Shown: positions 59,038 to 64,000 of the stretch, one piece after another
Layout of the letters: every line of letters starts with the position of its first letter
Numbering within the stretch: position 1 is the stretch's first letter
Source: Acuticoccus yangtzensis
GTDB lineage: Bacteria; Pseudomonadota; Alphaproteobacteria; Rhizobiales; Amorphaceae
Length of the DNA stretch: 64,000 bases
Assembly (NCBI RefSeq): GCF_001927245.1
Contig: NZ_MJUX01000004.1
Coordinates: 310,001 to 374,000, forward strand
Direction of reading: 5' to 3'
The notes under the pieces: model-generated
What the model was told of the DNA's origin: nothing
The model's database searches: none
Seen by the model: only the letters and a program-made list of their open reading frames with translations
Made by a program: the position numbers and the translations under genes

Positions 59038-60668
59038 CAGTGCGCCTCCAGAACGCGGGTGATGTAGAGCGACGGATCAAGCAGCCCCGCCACCCCCTCT
59101 TCCGCCGGGACGATCACGAGTTGCGGAACGAGGCCGAGGAGAAGGACGAGCGCGGCGAGGAGCACCACGGCCGCCTGCCCGCTGCGCGGCACGCTCACCG
59201 CCTCCGCCGCGGCCGCCACCGGCGCCGGGCCGCGCTCGGCCGCAGGCTTCAGGAAGGTGAGAGCCCAGGCCTTGCCCGCCGTGACCGTGGTGAGGAAGCC
59301 GGACAGGATGATCGCGACGACGCCGGCGATCCCGAGGACACCGGACGTCTCCAGCGACGCCTGGACCAGCATCAGCTTGGGCCAGAAGCCGGAGAAGGGC
59401 GGCAACCCTGCGGCGGCGAAGCCGAACACCAGGAAGAGCCCCGCCACGAGGCTGGAGCGGGCATAGATGTCGGCGCCGGCCGCCGTCGCCCCGCCGCCGA
59501 AGCGTTCGGCGAGACCGATCGCCAGGAACAGCCCCATCATGGCGAGGATGGAGTGGACGGCGTAGACCACCGCCCCCGTCAGCCCCGCGCTGCTGCCGAG
59601 GCCGAGCCCCACCAGCATGACGCCGATGCCTGAGACGACCAGGAAGGCCGCCATCCGCCGCAGGTTGGTCTGCGCCAGCGCGCCCATGCCGCCCATGATC
59701 GCCGTGAAGACGCCGAGCCAGCCGATCAGCGGATAGAACAATTCGCCCTCGGCGCCGAACAGCATGACGAGCACGCGCAGCAGCGCATAGACGCCGACCT
59801 TGGTGAGGAGACCCGCGAAGATCGCCCCGACCACCACGCGCGGCGTGTGATAGGAGGCCGGCAGCCAGAAGTGCATCGGGAAGGCGGCGGCCTTCATCGC
59901 GAAGGCCATCACGAAGAGCGCCCCGACGGTTGCCACCGGCGCACCGTCGGACGCTGCGATCACGGCGCGGATGTCGGCCATGTTGAGCGTCCCGGTGAAG
60001 CCGTAGAGCAGCCCCACCGCGATCAGGAAGATCGTCGTCGCGATGAGGTTGAGCACGCCGTATTTCACCGCGCCGTCGAGCTGCAGCTTCTCCCCGCCCA
60101 GGATCATCAGTCCGAAGGAGGACACCAGGAACACTTCGAACCAGACGTAGAGGTTGAAGATATCCCCGGTCGAAAAGCTGCCGCACACCCCGGCGATGAG
60201 CAGGCAGTAGAAGGTGTAGAAGCCGAACCGGGTGCGGCTCTCGTCGATATCGCGCCGGGCATAAATGAGGCCGGCCAGCCCCACCACCGCGGTCGCCACC
60301 ACGAAGAGCGCGCCGAGGCGGTCGACCGTCATGACGATGCCGAAGGGCGGCAGCCAGTTGCCCGCCGCCATGATCAAGGGCCCATTCACCGCGACTTCGG
60401 CGAACAGGAGGAAGCCGAACAGCGTGGCGAGGCCGACCGCCGCCATCGCGATGGGCGCCTGCCAAGTCACCTTGTGGCGCAGCATCATCGTCAACGCCGC
60501 GCCGAGAAGCGGGATGAGGATCGGCAGCACCGTCAGCCAGGGCGTGAAGGGGGTGCTGCCGGGCATCATCGCCTCGGCGCGCAAGTCGCCGGTGGGCGCC
60601 GCTGCGGCCGCGGACGTGAACAGGGCGGCGGCGGCGAGCGCCGTGGCCGGGAGAAGAAGTTTCCGCAT
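59037..60668 (-). CDS. mnhD: Na+/H+ antiporter (Mrp/Mnh) subunit D
   Basis: 543-residue proton-translocating subunit homologous to complex I NuoM/NuoN. Hallmarks are FYTFYCLLIAGVCGSFSTGDIFNLYVWFEVFLVSSFGLM and AFAMKAAAFPMHFWLPASYHTPRVVVGAIFAGLLTKVGVYALLR with the conserved Lys and Glu in membrane helices. The first 33 residues (MRKLLLPATALAAAALFTSAAAAAPTG) look like a cleavable signal peptide before the usual first helix; an internal start at about residue 33-34 is possible. The gene begins 4 bases after mnhC. Confidence 0.95.
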   Translation of the reverse strand: MRKLLLPATALAAAALFTSAAAAAPTGDLRAEAMMPGSTPFTPWLTVLPILIPLLGAALTMMLRHKVTWQAPIAMAAVGLATLFGFLLFAEVAVNGPLIMAAGNWLPPFGIVMTVDRLGALFVVATAVVGLAGLIYARRDIDESRTRFGFYTFYCLLIAGVCGSFSTGDIFNLYVWFEVFLVSSFGLMILGGEKLQLDGAVKYGVLNLIATTIFLIAVGLLYGFTGTLNMADIRAVIAASDGAPVATVGALFVMAFAMKAAAFPMHFWLPASYHTPRVVVGAIFAGLLTKVGVYALLRVLVMLFGAEGELFYPLIGWLGVFTAIMGGMGALAQTNLRRMAAFLVVSGIGVMLVGLGLGSSAGLTGAVVYAVHSILAMMGLFLAIGLAERFGGGATAAGADIYARSSLVAGLFLVFGFAAAGLPPFSGFWPKLMLVQASLETSGVLGIAGVVAIILSGFLTTVTAGKAWALTFLKPAAERGPAPVAAAAEAVSVPRSGQAAVVLLAALVLLLGLVPQLVIVPAEEGVAGLLDPSLYITRVLEAH

Positions 60669-60672
60669 GTCG

Positions 60673-61275
60673 TCAGTACCCAAGCGGCGGTCGGACCGGC
60701 TCGACCTCGGCAACGCGCATATCGTCCACGTTGTCGGTGTCCATCGACTGATAGGCACGGAAGGTGAGCACAAGAAGGAAGGCGAAGATCGAGAAGGAGA
60801 TGACGATCGCCGTGAGGATGAGGGCCTGGGGCAGCGGATTGGCCGTCGCACCCAGGATGTCCGACGCCGAAGAGGCCGCGCCGGCCAGGCTCGACATCTG
60901 ATCGCTGACCGCCCCGGTCGGCTCGATGCCGACGCTCGGCACCGCGGCATCGGCGCCGGGCGCCACCGCCATGTCGGCGCCGGCCAGAGTACCACCGTGC
61001 GCCGGGGCGGCGCCTTCGGGTCCGGGAACGAGGCCTTCGCCGGTGTGGCCGATCGGCGCCGACGCCGCCCCCTCGGGGTAGACGCTGTGATGCGTCCCTT
61101 CCGCCAGCACCGGCGGGGCCGGCCCGCCCAGACGCCCGGCGGTGAAGATCATGAGGTTCACCGCGTTGCCGAAGATCGACACGCCCAGAAGGATGCGCAC
61201 CAGATGCGATGACAGCATCAGATAGATGGAGGCGGCGAAGAAGAGGCCGACCACCAGGCTGAAGATCGCTTCCAT
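60673..61275 (-). CDS. mnhC: Na+/H+ antiporter (Mrp/Mnh) subunit C with a large loop insertion
   Basis: 200-residue NuoK-like membrane subunit. The N-terminal helices ([37 protein letters not shown]) and the C-terminal [30 protein letters not shown] are standard. Typical MnhC proteins are about 110-125 residues; here roughly 80 extra residues (about 61-143) rich in Gly, Ala, Pro and Ser lie in the loop between helices 2 and 3. The frame through the insertion is continuous, and the flanking genes overlap normally. It starts in a TGATG overlap with mnhB. Confidence 0.93.
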   Translation of the reverse strand: MEAIFSLVVGLFFAASIYLMLSSHLVRILLGVSIFGNAVNLMIFTAGRLGGPAPPVLAEGTHHSVYPEGAASAPIGHTGEGLVPGPEGAAPAHGGTLAGADMAVAPGADAAVPSVGIEPTGAVSDQMSSLAGAASSASDILGATANPLPQALILTAIVISFSIFAFLLVLTFRAYQSMDTDNVDDMRVAEVEPVRPPLGY

Positions 61276-61688
61276 CAGTCGCCCTCCTCCAGGGTCAGTG
61301 CAATCGAGGCGAGGGAGCCGAGGACGACGAAATAAACGCCGACATCGAAGACGAGGACGGTGGAGAGCGGGATCTCGATCCCCTCCACCACCGGGATCCA
61401 CCAGAGGCCGGTGAGGACCGGGCGCCCCATGAACATCGCCGAAAGACCGGCGACGGCCGACATCAGGAGACCCGCCCCCGCGATCGCGTTCGGATGAACG
61501 ACGATCGCCCGCCGGACCGTGTCCACTCCGGAGCCGATGCCGTAGATGGCGAGCGCGGACGCGGCGATGAGACCGCCGATGAACCCGCCACCCGGCTCGT
61601 TGTGACCGCGCAGCAGCACGAAGACCGAGAACAGCATCATCAGCGCCGCCAGAAACGGCGCGATGGTGCGGAGGATCAGCGAATTCAT
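61275..61688 (-). CDS. mnhB: Na+/H+ antiporter (Mrp/Mnh) subunit B
   Basis: 137-residue membrane subunit. [40 protein letters not shown] is the defining MnhB motif (GHN.PGGGF.gGL). [24 protein letters not shown] is the usual C-terminus. ATG 61688 overlaps the mnhA stop as ATGA. Confidence 0.96.
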   Translation of the reverse strand: MNSLILRTIAPFLAALMMLFSVFVLLRGHNEPGGGFIGGLIAASALAIYGIGSGVDTVRRAIVVHPNAIAGAGLLMSAVAGLSAMFMGRPVLTGLWWIPVVEGIEIPLSTVLVFDVGVYFVVLGSLASIALTLEEGD

Positions 61689-64000
61689 GAGGTCACCTCA
61701 CCGGAAGACGCCTTGCGCGTTGCGGTCATCGTGCTGTCGGACGGCTCGGAGCGGGCCAGCGGGCCGAGGCGCAGCAGCGCCAGGATCGCCAAGCCCGCGG
61801 CCATCACCACGGCGATCTCGCCGAGCGTATCGAGGGCACGGAAGTCCACCAGGATCACGTTCACGACGTTGCGGCCGTGAGCGATGTCGTAGGCGTAGGT
61901 CATGTAGAAGTCGGACAGGCGCAGGTCGAGCGGCTGCTGCACCACACCATAGAGGACGATGGCGAAACCGAGGCCGCACGCCAACGCGATGGTGGCGTCC
62001 TTGATCATGTGACCCTTCAGGCGGTGATCCTCGATTTCGAGATCGAGCTGGGTCATCACCAGCGCGAGGATGATCACCGACAGCGTTTCGACCATGAACT
62101 GGGTGAAGGACAGGTCCGGCGCGCCGTAGAGCATGAAGATGAGCGCCACCATCACGCCCTGCACGCCGAGGGAGACGATCGCCACCAGGCGCGACTTGGC
62201 GATGATGACGATCCACAGCCCGGCGATCGCCGAGGCGATGACCACGAAATATTGCGGCTCGGAGAGGTCCGAGGGAAGCGAGAGCGCCGGCAGACCGTCG
62301 ATGGCGATGGGGGCCAGCAGCGCGATGGCGAGGAGCACGAAGGTGGTCGTCACATAACGCTGCATCAGCCCCGGCTGGACGAGGTGGGTTACCCGCACGC
62401 AAAGGCCGATGAGCGCGCCGAGGAGCTGGTCGAACCCGCGGTCCGGCCCCCAGCCGATGGCGTCGAGCGCCGCGCCCACTCCGCCGCGCACCACCGTGTA
62501 GAGCGCGAAGAGGACGAGCCCGGCCCCGACCGTCACCAGAGTGAGCACCACGGGCGGATAAAGCCCTGTGGGCCACAAATGGAGGTGAAGCTCCACGGCC
62601 TCGCCGAGAACGGCGCCCGTCATCGGCCCGATCAGCGCATGAACCGTCGTCTCCAGCATGAGCGCGGAGCCGAGCGCCACGCCGCCGAGGACGATCGGCC
62701 CCAGCCACAGCGACGGATAGCCCTCGTGCGGCTTCTTCGGCATCTCGCCGGGCTTCTTGAAGAACGGGAGCAGCAGCGAAAGCGCGATGCAGAACATCAG
62801 CGCGTTGCCGGCGACCGCGACGATGGTGGCGACCGAAACCCCGCCGATCTGCCACACGCCGTCATACATCACCTCCTTGGCGACGAAGCCGATCATCGGC
62901 GGCAGGCCGGCCATGGAGAGGCAGCCCAGCAGCGCGGCGACGAAGGTGACCGGCATCTTGCCCGCAAGGCCCCCGAGCAGGCGGATGTCGCGGGTACCGG
63001 TCTCATGGTCGATGCAGCCCGCCACCATGAAGAGGCCGCCCTTGAAGAGCGCGTGGGCAAAGAGGTAGGCGACCGCGCCCGCCACCGCATACTGCGTGCC
63101 GAGGCCCGTCAGCATGACGAGAAGGCCGAGCGAGGCTACGGTGGTGTAGGCGAGGATCTGCTTCAGGTCCGTCTGGCGGATGCCGAGGATGACGCCCGTG
63201 AGGAAGGTGGCGCCGCCGAACAGCGGCAGCACCGTGTGCCACAGGGCCGTGTCGTCCAGCGTCGGGGCGAAGCGCATCAGAACGAACACGCCCGCCTTCA
63301 CCATCGTGGCCGAGTGCAGATAGGCCGACACCGGGGTCGGCGCCTCCATGGCGTTCGGCAACCACGAATGGAACGGCACCTGCGCCGACTTGGTGAAGGC
63401 GCCGAGGCAGACAAGAATGAAAATGGCGGTGTAGGCCGGAGCCTCGCGCAAGACGTCCGGCGAGGCGAGGAGACCCGCCACCGACGTCTCGCCCGACACC
63501 ATGCGCATGAGGATCAGCCCTGCGAGCAGCGCCAGGCCGCCGCCGCCGGTGATGACGAGCGCCTGCACCGCGGCGCGGCGGGCCGGCTCGCGGGTATGGT
63601 CGAAGCCGATGAGCAGGAAGGACGTGATCGAGGTCAGCTCGTAGAAGACGAACAGCGAGATGAGGTCGTCTGCGACGACAAGCCCCAGCATCGCCCCCAT
63701 GAACAACAGCAGGAACGACAGGAACCGGCCCTGGTGATGATGCCCCTTCAAATAGCCGCCCGCATAGACCACGATGAAGGTGCCGATGCCGGTGACGAGG
63801 AGGGCGAAGGTGAGGGACAGCCCGTCGATGAGCTGTGCGTAACGGATGCCCAGTGCGGGCGCCCAGTCGACGCCGGCCCGCAAGGTCGCCCCGTGCGACA
63901 CCTCGGGAATCATGGAAGCGTAGCCCAGGAAGAGGGCCGCCGGGACGATCGCGAGGATCCATCCGGCTTTGGCGCCCAGCTTGTGGACGAGCGTTGGCGC
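61685..64000 (-). CDS. mnhA: Na+/H+ antiporter (Mrp/Mnh) subunit A, 5' end outside window
   Basis: Largest antiporter subunit, homologous to NuoL. About 771 residues are present and the frame continues through the right edge (upstream residues read [27 protein letters not shown]), so ATG 63913 is internal. Family features are [71 protein letters not shown] and a C-terminal MrpA/MnhB-N region with [24 protein letters not shown]. First gene of the mnhABCDEFG operon, whose promoter lies outside the window. The complex exports Na+ (or K+) for proton entry and supports pH and salt tolerance. Confidence 0.96.
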   Translation of the reverse strand, partial: APTLVHKLGAKAGWILAIVPAALFLGYASMIPEVSHGATLRAGVDWAPALGIRYAQLIDGLSLTFALLVTGIGTFIVVYAGGYLKGHHHQGRFLSFLLLFMGAMLGLVVADDLISLFVFYELTSITSFLLIGFDHTREPARRAAVQALVITGGGGLALLAGLILMRMVSGETSVAGLLASPDVLREAPAYTAIFILVCLGAFTKSAQVPFHSWLPNAMEAPTPVSAYLHSATMVKAGVFVLMRFAPTLDDTALWHTVLPLFGGATFLTGVILGIRQTDLKQILAYTTVASLGLLVMLTGLGTQYAVAGAVAYLFAHALFKGGLFMVAGCIDHETGTRDIRLLGGLAGKMPVTFVAALLGCLSMAGLPPMIGFVAKEVMYDGVWQIGGVSVATIVAVAGNALMFCIALSLLLPFFKKPGEMPKKPHEGYPSLWLGPIVLGGVALGSALMLETTVHALIGPMTGAVLGEAVELHLHLWPTGLYPPVVLTLVTVGAGLVLFALYTVVRGGVGAALDAIGWGPDRGFDQLLGALIGLCVRVTHLVQPGLMQRYVTTTFVLLAIALLAPIAIDGLPALSLPSDLSEPQYFVVIASAIAGLWIVIIAKSRLVAIVSLGVQGVMVALIFMLYGAPDLSFTQFMVETLSVIILALVMTQLDLEIEDHRLKGHMIKDATIALACGLGFAIVLYGVVQQPLDLRLSDFYMTYAYDIAHGRNVVNVILVDFRALDTLGEIAVVMAAGLAILALLRLGPLARSEPSDSTMTATRKASSGEVTS

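Overview
The window is a GC-rich, gene-dense stretch of chromosome that looks alphaproteobacterial, most likely from Hyphomicrobiales (Rhizobiales). The main clues are a MucR/Ros-type regulator, the sufE - DUF6456-like - stand-alone DnaA-domain - mucR block, the pcm-tolC pair, and the large number of ABC uptake operons for nitrogenous organic compounds. No rRNA, tRNA, CRISPR array, insertion sequence, phage gene or plasmid origin was seen. Genes commonly overlap by 4 bases (ATGA or GTGA), so several long operons can be read directly.

Layout. (1) 1-12122, minus strand: one catabolic operon, transcribed from an OppD-like ATPase at 12122 down to a hydantoinase A subunit cut by the left window edge. 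A complete peptide-type ABC importer is interleaved with a GMC oxidoreductase, a metal-dependent amidohydrolase and a class-V aminotransferase. (2) 12292-16744: a divergent short-chain dehydrogenase, a GntR/FCD regulator, then a PhyH-type dioxygenase overlapping an acyl-ACP-synthetase-like ligase. Two sites with the FadR-type GntR pattern sit upstream of the operon and inside it. (3) 16917-21952: an RND efflux adaptor and pump, closed by a clear terminator. (4) 21968-33740: a secreted S8 protease with P domain and RTX repeats, a 1211-residue RTX protein, tolC, pcm and hemN; hemN has an FNR-like box upstream.

(5) 33954-43147: a polyamine-type ABC importer, a CodA-family deaminase, a NodB-fold hydrolase, two agmatinase-family ureohydrolases and a LysR regulator, almost all overlapping. 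This reads as a pathway for importing and dismantling a cationic cyclic amidine or guanidino compound. It is the best candidate here for an undescribed system. A 230-base run of six successive hairpins lies inside it. (6) 43183-51635: a branched-chain-amino-acid-type ABC operon (livKHMGF) behind a dyad that fits a LysR box, followed by an uncharacterised protein, a fumarylacetoacetate-hydrolase-family enzyme and a thiamine-diphosphate enzyme. (7) 51935-54634: an 899-residue protein with five tandem double repeats and a probable glycosyltransferase-like C-terminus.

(8) 54719-57648: sufE, the DUF6456-like gene, the DnaA domain-IV-like gene, a small unknown gene and mucR. (9) 57891-64000: a complete Mrp/Mnh Na+/H+ antiporter operon in the order A-B-C-D-E-F-G, with subunit A cut by the right window edge. 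Subunit C carries an unusual insertion.

Long open frames antisense to real genes are common at this GC content and have been left out.
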